Notes: a model not told the origin generated them from the sequence alone. DNA of 64,000 nt from Haemonchus contortus (GCA_000469685.2 LS997564.1:17256615-17320614), one strand, 5' to 3'; shown: positions 24,901-38,137, counted from the stretch's first letter. Program-made: numbers and translations.

Positions 24901-26369
24901 AAGCCTGAATATGTGGAATCTCTAGACCTCAATATTCTCAGGCTCGTGACTGAGTACTCAAGCCCCAAAGTTGGTTGCGGCTCTATCTATGGAGAGTTTC
25001 CAGCCTAAATATCAAGAAAAGCCGTTTTTTAGATAAGTTCGAAACCGCATTCGTAAAGTTGTTTCTTGAAGAAATGTCGTGAGGTGTAAATAACCTATTT
25101 GGACAGTTGTAGAAAAGATCCTCTGCCACTATACAGGTGCCATCTAGTCCAGCTGAAGCTTTGATGAACTCCGGTTTTCCATCTAAAAAGTATCGCACTC
25201 AGAAAGCGAAATGTTAGCATATGTTTTTGAAATCTGAACATAGCGAAAGAGAAGTTTTAAACGACCTGTTATACCTTTGTACCTCGCTTGGAATGCGCAC
25301 TGTTGATCGGCTGTTTTTGAGGTTATAGTGACCTGAACCATAGCTTAGAGCAGTGTGTTCTACCATAATGACTACTAAATCGTGACTATTGGGATAGTTT
25401 CCAAAAACAGCTCAAAAATTGGCTTTTTGCTTTGAGATCTTACTTGTAACTTCAATAAAGAGCAATTACAAGAAACTTCTTCGAGTTATTCCATTTATAA
25501 ACATTACAACTCCAATATAAATACCTTCGCCACATGACTTATCGATGACAAAGCTTCACCACGAAAGCCGTACGTCTTCATTGATTGGAGGTCCTCGAAT
25601 TTAGACAATTTTGAAGTTGTAAAACGCTCACAGACAATGTCGAGGTCATCTTTGTGGATGCCTTTTCCATTATCCTAGAACTGAACGATTCATATCGATC
25701 GTTAACAACGCTTTTCTTAGTAACCTCGTTCGAACCTGAACTTGTAACAGAGTTAGTCCACCATCTCTAACTGTGACGACAATTTCAGTTGCACCAGCAT
25801 CCAAACTATTCTCTATTAGCTCTTTTACTGCATTTGCAGGCCGTACCACGACCTAAAAAGTCAAAAGTCGGTCCAATGTGGGAAACTCCGGCTCTTTTGT
25901 TAAGAACCAGTGAAAATCTATACATCTCTTTTCAAAACCAGATGCCCTTAGTACGTATACCAGCTTCGCAACTCCAGAAATATACAAGTGTAGGCAGCTT
26001 TGGATGAACGATCACCTTCAGCGCCTCTTCTTGTAAAAAATCTAATCTTTTATAGTTTGACTCCTAGACTGGGAACTTTATTTCCACTTGTTAACCAAAT
26101 TCTCACTCTGAATGGGATCAATATCAGCTACTGTGCATGCATTTGTCCTCTTTAGTTCATAGACGAAAACTCTTCCGAATTCATTACGTGTTCGTCCTCC
26201 TCCTTTTCATTCCACTTTCTATCCACCCCCACTCCATGTTCCCCACCGCATAGCGGCCCTGGGTTCGAAGTGCGAGTTCTGAATATTAAATTGATTGGAC
26301 TAGTTTCATTACCTCGCCCGCAGCTATCCGATTGACGACATCTTCTGGTAGTCTTCGTATGATTCCCAT
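18926..26369 (-). CDS. mlh-1: DNA mismatch repair protein MLH1
   Basis: MutL homologue that pairs with PMS-type partners in mismatch repair and acts in the nucleus. Minus-strand exons, 5' to 3': 26369-26313, 25852-25736, 25674-25525, 25332-25275, 25182-25095, 24611-24534, 24453-24342, 23746-23639, 23582-23454, 23050-22958, 22594-22460, 21676-21590, 21458-21318, 21238-21150, 20854-20734, 20166-20064, 20034-19937, 19447-19220, 19159-18926. All junctions agree in phase; about 741 aa against 756 in human from memory. The ATPase motifs are intact: [12 protein letters not shown] (residues 29-40, catalytic Glu30, Mg-binding Asn34), DNGKG (59-63) and GFRGEA (94-99). DVNVHPTKQ and FLFINGRL mark the second domain. 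The C-terminal dimerisation domain has [36 protein letters not shown] and [10 protein letters not shown]...VNWDE. The tail lacks the FERC-like end of human MLH1. Exon 1 starts one base after a CAG, a possible trans-splice acceptor. Least certain: the last exon and the weak donor at 21590. Confidence 0.95.
20714..20731. repeat. (GTA)6 triplet repeat at an mlh-1 splice donor
   Basis: Six perfect GTA units on the + strand, that is TAC units on the gene strand. They begin two bases inside the intron that follows the exon 20854-20734, so the donor GTTACT is formed partly by the microsatellite. Confidence 0.85.
21915..22196 (+). mobile_element. tRNA-like SINE copy 4
   Basis: A-box head CATAGTGGCAAGTGGCGCAC at 21929-21948, B box GGGTTCGAATACC at 21967-21979, then AATTGGTACTAGACTCGTC, GTATAGGATATATACGCATT and GATTCTGAATGTAAGTCG. 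It lies in the mlh-1 intron between 22460 and 21676, antisense to the gene. Confidence 0.8.
23165..23440. repeat. Purine-rich tract in mlh-1 intron
   Basis: Dense GA and A-rich DNA on the + strand (GAGAAAAAGGGAGACG, AAAAAGGAGAAAAAAG and similar) between the exons 23582-23454 and 23050-22958. It gives the minus strand a pyrimidine-rich intron body. Confidence 0.6.
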
Positions 26370-28021
26370 GCTGGATGTAGCAGCACGTAATGCCACCACT
26401 TCAAGTTACTCCGGGAATGCTTTGGATCTCACGAGCTCCTAATAAAAACATGCATGAAAGGCCCTAAGGCCAGCTTGAAGATCTGATTAAAAACATCAAT
26501 TATGACAGAAAAAAGAAACTATGCGGGAAGTTAGGAAACTCACCGGAAAATGATCAAATTCGAGGTTCTATGATTTTTGCAAGGAAACTAGAATGAGTTT
26601 TTGTCACAGCTTCACAGGAGAAGCAAATTGTAAGCACGATGTTAGGAAGAGATTGCACCTCTCAGGAAATGTAACTATTCAGGGAAAGAGGAAAGACCAC
26701 CCATAATGTGACAATACATCGATGCAGCATGTATACCCATACTCACAACTCCCAAATTGTGAAAACAAATCGTTTAAAACGTCATCCGTGGGAATTATCC
26801 AGTATCCTGTTCACGATGTGACATGATATTAATAACATTTTAGAAGCAATTATTGGGGCTGAGTTGGCGTCAAAACTTCCCAAAATAGTTCAAGTGAACC
26901 GTATGATATCAACCCAAACCCCCATTGCTACATGAAATTTGCATGACCGTTCTCTTTTTCGACATCTGCCCCTTAAGAAGATTGCTGGATTAGTATGTAC
27001 AGAATGAGATTAGTGGAGGACGGTGCCCACGCCAAAAATGAACGCTATTTCATTTTTCGGGGTGATAACAGCTCTATAACTGAACTGTCTCTTTACATCA
27101 GATTATAATCACATTAATCCATGGAGCGGTAAATTACACAGCACATTCCATTCTAACCAAGTAGAGCATAGAAGCGACTTGTAAGCATCCATTTTTACTT
27201 CAGAACAAAAGCTCTTTTTCAGCACACATTCAATTTTATACAGAACAAAACCGAAAAACCAGTAAAGAATCGGTTACGCAAATGAATCACTTCAGCAATT
27301 ACTATACGGTAGCACAACAGAATAAATGTTGGCGTACATCACAACAGCAAATACATACCGCTGTACATCGAGACAGAATCGAACTGCATTGATTACAACC
27401 AAGAATGGAATATAATAATGAATGAAAGTGAATTACTTAAGAAGTGCTCGTTGCAGTAAGAGAATTGGTAAGACAATTGAGGAACAAAAAAGCTAAGCGG
27501 GGCACAAGGTATGACAAGACTAGAAAACTGAATTATTAGTATATGTGGTTTTCAATTTACAATATCTAGAAGAAGCTCGAACAACAATCATATAGAATCC
27601 CATAATCTCCTGCCTCAAACGTAAAACAGTCATAAGTCCCATAATCTCCTGCTTCAAACGTATCTTCAAAGCACCAACAAGGGCTAAGTTACAATAGAAA
27701 AAGCGCAGCCGTTGAGCAAATATGACCACTTCACAGCTCATATTGACTAGATCGCATGATTAGAGCGATAATTTGATCCAAGCTGCTACTTTGGTCTTCA
27801 AATCGTAACCTACATGGGGAACCGGTGAACCGAATACACTGCACAATAAAGCGGTACTACTGAACACAGTCATTACATTACAAATCGATAAAAAGAAAGG
27901 GTTACACAATTAAAGTCCTAAAAAATCAATGAAGACGATAAAAAAACATTATCAGATAGTGAATAAAAGATATCCCAATTGGAGTGAAAAACACCTGGAA
28001 CTTCAGTGATCTTCTCCACAA
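26370..28021. other. Intergenic region between pod-1 and mlh-1
   Basis: 1.65 kb between two genes on the same strand; it must hold the pod-1 3' UTR and the mlh-1 promoter. No coding exon is supported. A 39 bp tandem duplication (CCCATAATCTCCTGC..TCAAACGT) starts at 27599 and again at 27638. Spacing is far larger than the few hundred bases usual inside a nematode operon, so co-transcription is doubtful. Confidence 0.55.
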
Positions 28022-31000
28022 TTATAGTGACTCGGTCCACTCTTCCTCAGAAACACCTTCCATTTCATCCTGCTCCAAAGTGCGATCTTCTAGTATTTTA
28101 GATGACCAGCTGTTTTGTACCTGAGAAAACGCATGCGCTACATCTAAGAAGGTAGCAAAAATAAAAGAAAACCCACCTCCTTCCGATTTGGTTCAACCTT
28201 CGGTTCGTGGGCGTGTTCAAGGCTGGAAACTGCGGGCTTTGGGGGAGCACGAGACGGAGCCACGAACGCTACAGGCTTTGCTGAAATAGCCTCTCTGACG
28301 CGCTGATTTCAACTCGCCGAACCCTATTTAGCAAAATTCCAATAAACTGGTATTCTCTAAGTTCCCCCGTCTAAGCATGCATAATGTTCTAGTGTACTCA
28401 CCTAAAGCGCTGACCCCTTCTGGCATCAGACTTTCAAACAGCGGCGTTTTTGAGCTACCAGCTAACCATTCCTCTGCTGTCATTACTGGTCGCCACGTAA
28501 CAAGAGCATCAGGAAAGAGATCTGATTGAAAGACGTCTTTCTGAAAAAAAAGGTGTACGAAGTTGTGCATCAGATCCGAAGGTAAAGGCAACTGCTCAAA
28601 TTGATAGTAAATGCGAGAGAGCCATAAATTTCTAAGGTTTCAAAATAAAATCGAAAGAAGTTATAGGAATCTGTCCACTACAAAGTCCCTTAATTTCTTT
28701 AAGCGAGCATTTCGTGCAATTATATGAAAATTCTCCTCTTAAAATATTTGCCTAACAAAATATGACCACCAGAGAAATTGAAAGGCTACAAAAAAAAACT
28801 TGGTTTTCAAGGAAATTACTGAACGCTTGAAAACAGGACTACCTTGACTCTCGGCACTCTGAATATAACTTGTTCCAAAGTTCTCTCTGTCAATCGCCAA
28901 GCCCGTTGGAACTCAACAGCCATGACATCACACCTGAACAATAAATAGTCATACGGTACCAAAAAAGTGGGCAAGAGCGTTAACATTCATTCCAAAAACT
29001 CTCCAACAAATACTATCGCAAGCCATCAGTGTGAAACTAGACTAGCCTTTTCTTGTTGTGGAATGCAATGGCTTGTCCGATAAGAGGGGCAGTGTAAGGG
29101 GTAAGCGGAAGAAGATACGGAGAATCACAGCTGACTTCGTACATGTTGATCGTGCGATTACCCTATAAAAAAACGAAGAGCATAAGAAAAAAAGTATGGC
29201 GATCTAACCATAACCTTACCTTGGCACTGAGGAATAGCACAGATGAATCGTAGTCGTAATGAGGAACGAGGGGTTGGGTGCCGCTGTCGATTTGCTGCGT
29301 GTAAATCTCTTCCAAAGACGAGGCATCAAACAATTGTACCTGTAATGAGTGCGATCATGATACATAAACATTCACGCCCTATGCGAAAGAGTCGTATCCT
29401 TGATCTGGAACGTTGAATAGTGAGAGGGGTCGTTTGAGAGCTTTCTCTGGTCTTTCAATCTTTTAATATTTATCTTCTTTAGTGAATATCGAGCCCAAAA
29501 ACACCTCTGTGAACGAAGGCACTTTTGTAGACCATCTAAGAATAGCAGTCGACACACCTGACGTGAAGAACTCCTGGTCATTCCTACAACGATGATGAGC
29601 CGATCATCACAAGCGTACAGAACGCGTCCAGAATGCGCCCGATCAAGAACCTGTGAATAAATCTAAATTACTGAATTAATGGCAAGAGGTAATAACATAA
29701 ACGTTCGTGAAAAAGTGCTGCAAAGCTCTGCCTCGAGTTCTACAGACAGACTAAGTAGATGAACTGTAACTGAATTATTGGGAAGAGAAATTTCTTGATC
29801 ATTTCTACCTTTCTTTGAGCCAGCAAGCACTCATCGCCCAGTTGCGGTTGATGCACATTTAACATGAGATCTTTGCCGATTGATACTAGCCGATGCCCAT
29901 CTGAGCTCCATCCCAACGCCATTACAGCTGCAGAATGCGACACAATCCTGAATCGGAATAATGATAGAAAGAAGGTAAAGGAAAAGGAGTAAACTCACCT
30001 TCTTCTCCGTGTCAAAGTTTTCGACTCCCATATTTCTATCGAATTGTCTGAGAGAGCCACAGCGAGTAAGTCAGAAGCCATCGGGTGCCATTGAAAGCAT
30101 AGTATCTTCAAAAAGACAAATTGATCTTCTGGAATCTCATCAGCTTTTCAAAACTTCAACATCAGAAATTCCAAAGCAGGACCTTCTTTAAACCTCTATA
30201 ACCATCCCCAGCACTTATGGATGATGAATTCCACAAGATTCTCCCCAAACAATGAAAATTATACGTTTCATACCGTCCGAACAAGTAAATCAAAAGGCAC
30301 ACGTAATCGAAATTAGTTTTCACAGTTGGCCTTTTGCTGGCGAAAGCCTTACATACCTCCTCAGAAAAACGAGAAAGATTCAATTTCTATGGAGTGGTCA
30401 GGCACACCTTTTCGCCTCCAGCATTCAACACCTTCTCGGGATGCATCTCATTCCTTGGTCCATCGTCCCTCGTCAAACGCCAGAAATTGATAAGCCCAAC
30501 ATCTGTTCCTACTGCGAGTTGCTCATCATCAAAAGGATTCCAGTGCAAATCCGTAACCTGAACAAACATCGTCACAATCAAAAAAAAAAATGAAAACGAT
30601 TAATTTCTATAAGAATAGTCTATACGTGTGGTCGGATGGTGATGTGGGTTAACAGATCCTATGGTAAGGTCTGAGCATTTAAGAAGCAATTCAAAAAGAC
30701 GTTAAACAAGACCTTCCTCCTACTACTTACAACTTAGGCCTGTGGGAAGAAGTGGATCTGATGGAGAAAACTCTAGTTATGCCGATGCTTTATTGAGTGG
30801 CCCAAACGGGCCATTTATTGTTTGAGTCAGAAAAGCATTGTTTCCATTTGGAAGGTTCATGCCAGTGGAATGACAAAAAATGGTGAAGGAATCAAAGTGT
30901 CATCCTGTACGTCGTATCTTTTGTGGTCAGGCAGTGAAAACTTTCTCCAACAAGCCGCAGTAATGTTATGCTTTCTGGAACTTTTTCCACGAATTATGTG

Positions 31001-34000
31001 AGCCCCTTCCATTACAAGTAAATGTTTAAGATGTGAACCGATTTCATAGAGCACTGTAACTGGAACGAACCTGCGCTTTATTGAAAATTCCATCCATAAC
31101 ACCGTCTGGGAGTTTTCCTGGTTTTTCAACATCATAGATACCCACAACACCTGCTGGTCCTTTCAGTGGGACAGCGACAAACTAAAAAATCGCAAACCTC
31201 ATGAGAACACGAAACATTAGCTCTACATAGTGATGCTTCAATAGAAATACCTTTCCACTCGTGCAAGCGCCGTTTGTCTCAAGTGGGAGCTGTGTGTTTA
31301 CATTGCGTATATTTGTAAATATCGTATTATTAGCTCTCGCTCCAATCAAAGTCTCAACATGACGAAATTTGGAGGCCACAACACCAACAACACAGGACTT
31401 TGGCCGAACACGAGCTGAGATCGAACGATCTGAAAAATTCGTAACATTGAATGACGGAAGCCGCAGAACTTCTAGTTTAATAAAGTACCGCTTTTGTCGT
31501 TGAGTTGCCGAATTCTGATGGGAGGCTCAGGTACAGGTGAGACGGTTGATTGGTCTACAGAAGTAGATCGCTCTAACTTGGGGTATACTCCAACTTCGGT
31601 CAACTTGTGATGAGAATCGTTCTCCTGAAAAGAAAGACTACTTTGTTCATATTTCATGCATGTTCGACACGCAGAAACTCATATGTAGCTCTAGCATGTA
31701 GGGAAGAATGTCTACTGCAGCTTGGGTTTCAGGCATATTTACCTTGATCTCAATCAAGGATATAGTAGTGTGAATGGCAGAATCTCACCTCATGTCATAG
31801 TAAAAGCTCTACTCTATGGTCTTATATGTAATTACAGTAAAGATGAGGGACAGAAAAATCCTTACAAGTAGTCGGAATCTGATTAGCATAGAACTTTTAT
31901 TGCTATGTCTTACCATTAACTGATGTAGGAACACAGGCTACAAAAGAAAGCCAACAAATGACAAAAAATCCTAAAATACAAACAATATGTACCTTTCTCA
32001 AACCATTTTCCTTTTCGGAGTTATCATCAACCGTGTAAACGAGCTCCTTCACTTCAGGTTTGTCTCCATCCAGGGCTATTTTGGGCTGAAAATGCTCAGT
32101 ATCAACAAAATGTTTGTCTAACTGCCGTTCCGGAATTGAAGTTCTGCACCTACCTTGAAAGTTGAGTGACACACTGAATCGGGTAGCGTTCCTGAGGTAA
32201 GCGTATGCGAAGGATGGGTTTGTGCACGTGCACGTTGCATATCAGGCGAATGACGCGGTTCCACCACAGTTTTAACAGCTTCTTTAACGGTAGGCACTGG
32301 TGGTGATATAGGGGATGGCGTTTTACTCGACACATATGGAAGACCATTAGTTCCATTTGGAGCGAGTGACACTTTTTCAGGCTAAAATATTCATCTAGGT
32401 TTGAGCTGGTTAACTTAACCCAACATTTCTACCATCAAAATTTACAAATACGACCAGAGTTCGCAAAAAACTCACGAGCGAGTTCGAGCCAGCCAACCAC
32501 TCTGCAGACGTACAGCCAGCTTTCGGACCACGAGTATCCGGGAATAAATCCGCATGGAAATCGCGGTAAGACTGCAACGTCTTCGATTAAGAAACGAAAA
32601 AGGGCAAAAAAACAACAACAATATTCCAGTTTTTATTCAAACAAAGGGATGGTTCATTTTTGCCCTGCGAAATTCAGATTGAAGAGAAGAGCAAATTCCC
32701 TTCCCTTAACCGGAGCTGCACAGAAGGTGAATGTAGGGTACGCTAATGGTACGCAGATGGAAAATCCGTCTCGATATTAGAATAAACTAGTTATTATGAA
32801 CAAAAAAGTCGTAAAGCTTTAAAGGCACTGTTCACAAGTAGAGGTTTCGGAGATTTGCGCATGGTTTAAATTCGAAGCCCCCTCTGGTACCATTCGTACA
32901 GGAATGAGGTCGGAAAACGGCTGGATAGGGCATAATAAGGGGCCGGAGAGGTATCCACGGTCGCCCTCCGCCCCTTCATCGGTGTCACGTTAGACGAGTG
33001 TCGAGACAAAACAGATTGCTATTATTCGTTCTAGGACCCACGCACAAAAAGCTAACCGCCGACTGATGAGGCGATGTTTTTCTCCCATTCTTCTTTCCTC
33101 TGTTTTTCTTTTTGCTGCCGCGATCCCTTATTTGATTTCCTACTCCTACAGGCTGGAAAAGGTGAGCTACTTTTGCTGTTACTAAGGTTTTTTTGTTTAT
33201 TCATGCTTATAAGTGAATGAATTGTGAATTACCATTGTCTGTTATTCGCACCAGGACCCATACGCGCGCAGTGAAACGCACTCTTGAGCTCGTCCGGGCG
33301 CCCCACCTTCTTCATTTTTCTGGTTTCATTCACGTCCAGCCCCCTTTTTAACGTTTTTTCGAGGCCTTTTTTTCACTATGAAAACACCGATGCAAGCAGT
33401 TTCTTCACCTCAGAACGCACTAGTTTCAATCTTGTCTTTCGTTTTTCATCATAATCTGGATTACCCAAAATCATGTTAACGGTGCCTTTAAAAACAATCG
33501 AATATAAATGGATCACTTACCCGACGCGGTACAATACACGGGATCGGTAGTATGCAATGTTTTGTGAGCTGATACAGGGTGTCCACCTCACCATCCATGA
33601 CCTTCACATTCCGCTTGCTACCCAGACATGCACCAAGGTTCTGCTCAGCAAGAGACATTTCGTAAACTAAAAAGGAGCCACCTGTTATCAAAACGAGAAA
33701 AGGAAACATATGGGATGGTCTACACAACTAAATTTATGTTGAAACAGACCTGGGGAAAGATGTGGAACCTTGGACTGGAATTCCGCAATAAACAATTTGT
33801 TTGTTCCTTTGCCAATTAGAAACACTAATTTTGTGTCCGGATCATAAAACGGCATTAAAACTCCAGTAGCGGAAACATATTCTTGAGTGTGTATAGGTGT
33901 GTCCCATCTTCCCACATCCAACACATGGACTTCCTGAGCTCGCTTCTGGAAACAGCGACACACTGATTTGCTGTCACCAGTTTAAATTATCTGAGTTGAA

Positions 34001-37000
34001 ATGAGATTGAAAAAATTACACTGGTGAATCCACTGGAGAGCAGCCGATCTCCACAAAATAACACCCGTGATTCACGGCCCAGTCCCTGGTGAACAGCCAA
34101 CCGTTGTATGGGAGATGTGCCACTTCGTGCATCATAAACGCACACCTGAACAAAAATAATCGAGGAACTCAGCTCAAGAGTTCATTCTCCACACGAAAGA
34201 ATACTGAATGTAGAAATTCATCAAATATATCCCCTTTCGAAAAAGCGTACTTTCACAGACCCAATAAAAACTTATTGCGGACGAAAAAAAGTTGAATAAT
34301 CACGCTCAAAAGTTAAATTTTTGAAGAACTCAATAAACAGAAAGCAAGAGTTGTCACTGAACTCGAAGTCCAAACCATATGAAAATAGATTGAAGGCCCA
34401 CCTCACGTCCTTTGTCAGCGCTGACTGCCAGCAACTTTCCGTCTTCACTCCAGTCCACCGATTGACCTTTGTCCACGAAACCGTGAAGTTCTGTCAACAT
34501 AATTCATATCGTCATTCATTATTCCACTTATACAGGAAATCAAAAAAATTGATAGGCATATGCTTCGGCCTAGATTTTTCTTTTTGAAAAAAATTGCAAA
34601 AAAAGAACATAGCAATAAGCAGAGGGTGCTAGATCTGTCAAAAGGTGACCCGACAAAATTTATCCCATCATTTTGAAGTTTCTGTCTGAACGCTTGCTGA
34701 CAGCACCTCTCATGATGAACAGGTAATTGAATCCCATATCATACTTGTCAAAAGTACCGTTTTTACTGGAAGTCACAAGATTTATAGCGAAGGTCCCTTC
34801 GATTCGGCAAACTCCGTATGAGCGACAAATTCGAAGTCTTCAAAAAAAAGAGCTGTAGCATTCAGTGTGAAGAGCCACTCATTGAGCAAATACCTAGATC
34901 CCTATCAATCGTGAACAGCCATTCCTTGTTAGAAATGAAGAATTAGATGCTTGGTTAAGGGTCATTGCCTTTCCGTAATATTACGAATAGGCCACACAGG
35001 GGTAATGCAACATGCAGGAATGTTGGATTTAATCTACCGCGGTTGCAAAAGGCACTAGCCAGTCCATTCAGAAGAGAGGTTACGTAGATAGGCAATAGCA
35101 GTTTCCAGACAGCTGGAAAAGCTAAATTTGAAATCGGAAAAGTGGCAAGTTTCGAGTTCTGCATACACCCGTCAATGAGGCATGAAAAACCCGGGGAGAA
35201 AAATTTCGGCGGAGTTTTTGCAAAAGAAAGTTTTTACGTAGAAAATCAAGCAAATGAGAGATCGGATAGATTGCAATGGATACTCTGAAGACAACAAGTG
35301 AGAGTACTTAAGGCATAGTTATATTTGAGAAATCAAACTATCTGAAATGTTTCAGAATACTCACTTGTGGCAACTACCTTCCTCTCAACATCAATGACAT
35401 AAGCGTCACCCACAGAAGCGGCAGCTATGATATTGGAGGCGGTGGAATGTGATTTGATGGAATCCATGAGCACTCCATTTCCCACATGAATCTCACATTC
35501 GAGAGAAGGTGTTGCTTCTTCACCAGAAAGACGCCACAATTTAACCTGAAATATTAGTCGGATTTCCACTGAAGAATTTTGATAGGCTATGATTGGAGAA
35601 GTGAATTGGAAAAAAGAAATCATACATTATCATCTCGACTGCATGTTACCAACAGATCATCATTGAATGTCATGAAGCAGAAGTCATCAATCTGATCTAA
35701 AGTGAGATGCATAAGTTGCTGCCAGCTGTTGAGGAAAAAACTACATAAACTCTCAAAAAGAGACGAAACTAGCCTGCATGGGCACACACAATGGCCATAT
35801 CTTTCCGTAACTTCCTTCCTTTAGCATTGATCGGTAGAGCACCGAGCTTTCCACCTGAATTTTTCTCAGACACACATCGTCCCCTTATATGGAATTCATT
35901 TGTCAGAAGGTGATTGAAATGCACTAGATACCTTCTCCTTCCACATGGAAGGCCAGATAGCTGCCACTTGCTTGGACTCCATTATTTGTACATGAAAGGT
36001 TACCGATAGGGAGATCGAAAATTGTATCCTGAAAATAAGTAAAGCAAATAAATTAATAGAAGCCGCCAGAAAAATGAATTCGATAATCTCTTCCACAGTC
36101 GAGCTCTTCCTTTTAGAAATATTGTCCAGAGCAGCTCCTACTTTGTTGAAACCAAAAGCAATTTTAATCAATATACTAAGAAAATAAGGAAGAGACGAAG
36201 AGGTCGCATCAAAAGCATGCACTTTGCACATGACCTCCCAGTAGACCTTTTCTTTTCAATGAGTATACATCTAGAAGAAGGAGCTCTACGATGGAAATCT
36301 GAGGAAACAGAGCATTTTCGACTTTTTCCCTTCTTTTCTAAACCGCTGCTAATAATTAAGAGTTATGAACATCCTGACCAAGGATACTGAAGCTTAAAAT
36401 TGTAAAAGTTAGTAAAAAGCTTTGCTGCAAAGTAGTGGAACGACAAACTTCAATTGTGGACTTTATGGAGAACTCTTAGTAGGTTGGTCTGGTTACAATC
36501 TTGGGTTTGTTTTGCGATGCTCGATAGTAAAAGGCACGGTTCATGATAACTTTGAAGTGCATAGTTCAAGTGCAACATTGGAAGCCATAATGCAGAAAAC
36601 TGCAAAGGTCTTCGAACTAAGCGCGAAAATCGGTGAACTTTCAAGAAATGTAAGGCTTCAGCAATCAAGAACGGTAAAAAAGAGGGACAGTAAGAGATTA
36701 TGGCGACGGAAACGGCATGGAAGGGGTACTTGGACGAAAGCACGTCTTGTGCAATTGCATTTGCAAGACGTATGGCACACTGCGTTATCTATGATTAGCT
36801 GTTTGAGTTTTCAACATATGCGCTCCATTGAGGAGGGTGCAGTCTCAACAACGGCATCAAGACACGATCTCCTTGAGTGTGTACGCTGACCGAGCTGGTT
36901 TTTGAGCCCTTATTACGCCTTATATAGGTTTTTTTTCTGCCCGCCAGCGTCCCTAGGTTATCATGAACTGTACCTTCGAAAAATGTCGTGGTAAAATCTT

Positions 37001-37225
37001 TAACCCGATAACGATCTTGAAAAAGGGATTGTCAAAGTATCGATCCTTTCACTTGACAAGAGTGTCCGATAAAACATAGAAAGCAACAAATGTATAGAAA
37101 AACTGTATTAGGAATAGCTTAATGAGAAAAAACCATCATGACCAAGTAAGAATGGAACAAACCTCCTTTTTCGGAAGATGCGGGGTAGTATTCTTAAACT
37201 TTGAGGCTTGGAAGCGCCATGCCAT
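28022..37225 (-). CDS. pod-1: POD-1 / coronin-7 (double coronin)
   Basis: Actin-associated tandem coronin; in C. elegans POD-1 acts in embryonic polarity and trafficking. Minus-strand exons: 37225-37163, 36028-35932, 35854-35770, 35725-35626, 35545-35365, 34490-34402, 34145-34020, 33945-33750, 33666-33521, 32571-32476, 32381-32154, 32085-31993, 31624-31489, 31429-31251, 31181-31071, 30557-30408, 30105-29999, 29947-29809, 29650-29558, 29339-29220, 29162-29047, 28933-28843, 28540-28402, 28280-28177, 28120-28022. Total 3084 nt, 1027 aa, all in phase. Coronin unit 1: MAWRFQASKFKN start, DDNVKLWRL blade, PFYDPDTKLVFLIGKGTNK, closing FPDTRG..EWLAGS (~370-393). A Ser/Pro-rich linker spans ~394-545. 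Unit 2: SKFRHVETLIGAR, LHWNPFDDEQLAVG, LPLTPYTAPLIGQA, FPDALVTWRP..EWLAGSS (~920-945). Acidic C-terminus EGVSEEEWTESL. Six bases separate a CAG from the ATG (possible trans-splice acceptor). Oddity: the exon ending at 29047 needs a GC donor. Intron 1 holds a MITE. Confidence 0.95.
32821..33110. mobile_element. MITE family C, copy 1
   Basis: Starts GGCACTGTTCAC and contains TTCGTTCTAGGACCCACGCA and GATGAGGCGATGTTT, shared with 40206-40441. It lies in the pod-1 intron between exons 33666-33521 and 32571-32476. Confidence 0.6.
36532..36975. mobile_element. MITE family A, copy 2 (both ends present)
   Basis: Terminal inverted repeats AGGCACGGTTCATGATAA (36532-36549) and TTATCATGAACTGTACCT (36958-36975) differ at one position. 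The inside shares GACGGAAACGGCATG and GGGGTACTTGGACGA with the other copies. It is inserted in pod-1 intron 1. The 155-codon frame over it is not a gene. Confidence 0.8.
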
Positions 37226-38137
37226 ATTGCGCTGAATCACTTGTATGTGAAAGCAGGGCCGTGCTTCTACCTGAATACGAACGATAAAACAATAGAGCGA
37301 TGAAGAGGCAGTCCGCTTCATCATATCTGACTCAGCTGAATCATCACAGTACACAATATGGCGAGAAATCAGAGCATGAGAACGAGGAAAACTCGTTTAT
37401 CATAAAAACTCAACGGGAAATACAGTCAGATCAAATAGAAAGCTAGCTGTTTGATACTTTCAGGATCCTTGAAAATTTAATGAGGATAATCTGATTTGAG
37501 TCAAAGAACAAGAACAATAAGGAGAACATCTTAGACGTTAAGAGAAGATCATATCCTTCTCATCTTCCCAATCCAGACGCTGGGGGCGAGAGTGAAGAAT
37601 GAGAGTATGAGCCTAGCTGAGACCGGCAAAGGAAAAACCTATTAAAAGTTGCAAGCTGTTTATGAAAGTTTGGAAAGGGTGTGGTGCAGTAGGATCGAAA
37701 TTGTCGCGTCGCGACGAGGGAGACTCCGCGCGCGGAGGAATGTAGCAGAACGCAGCAGCAAGTAAGAAATACAGAAACAAAAGAACTAAAGTTAGAATCA
37801 TGCCAAAAATAATAATTGCACATCGGTTGAGCTGTATGAGGAACGCTAGAACTGTAATGACGAGGTGAATGGTCCGCGACAGCCGCGCGCGGCGAATCGA
37901 TTACACAAACCGATCCTACTGCCCATCTCCCGGTTGGAAACATTCGGAAAATAGAAATGAATAGAAAAAGTGGGAGCAAAAACATGGTTCCCAAAAATGA
38001 GTAGAAGATAAGGTCAACCAAGCACCACCTCTACTCGAATCGTATTATTTGATGAAAGTTAGTAGATATAATCTTCGATAAACGTAAATGTAAGAATTTG
38101 AGATTTGGAAAATCTGCTCTGAAGAATAAGGGACACG
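37226..38137. promoter_or_regulatory. Divergent promoter region, pod-1 / small + gene
   Basis: 912 bp separate the pod-1 start codon (minus strand) from the ATG at 38138 (plus strand). It holds unusually CG-rich self-complementary words for this AT-rich DNA: GTCGCGTCGCGACG near 37703, CCGCGCGCGG near 37725, and CCGCGCGCGGCG near 37883. A shared bidirectional promoter is an inference from position and composition; no specific binding site is identified. The antisense 153-codon frame at 37560-38021 lacks splice or domain support. Confidence 0.45.

Noticed and set aside
27599..27660. CRISPR-like spaced repeats
   Set aside because: Only two copies of a 39 bp tandem unit in a eukaryotic intergenic region; the other repeats here are dispersed SINEs or a minisatellite.
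36422..36889. 155-codon plus-strand frame
   Set aside because: Lies almost wholly inside a MITE with clear inverted ends in pod-1 intron 1.
37560..38021. 153-codon minus-strand frame with hydrophobic N-terminus
   Set aside because: Low-complexity and Ser/Cys/Phe-rich, with no splice or family support; it overlaps the promoter region and CG-rich palindromes.
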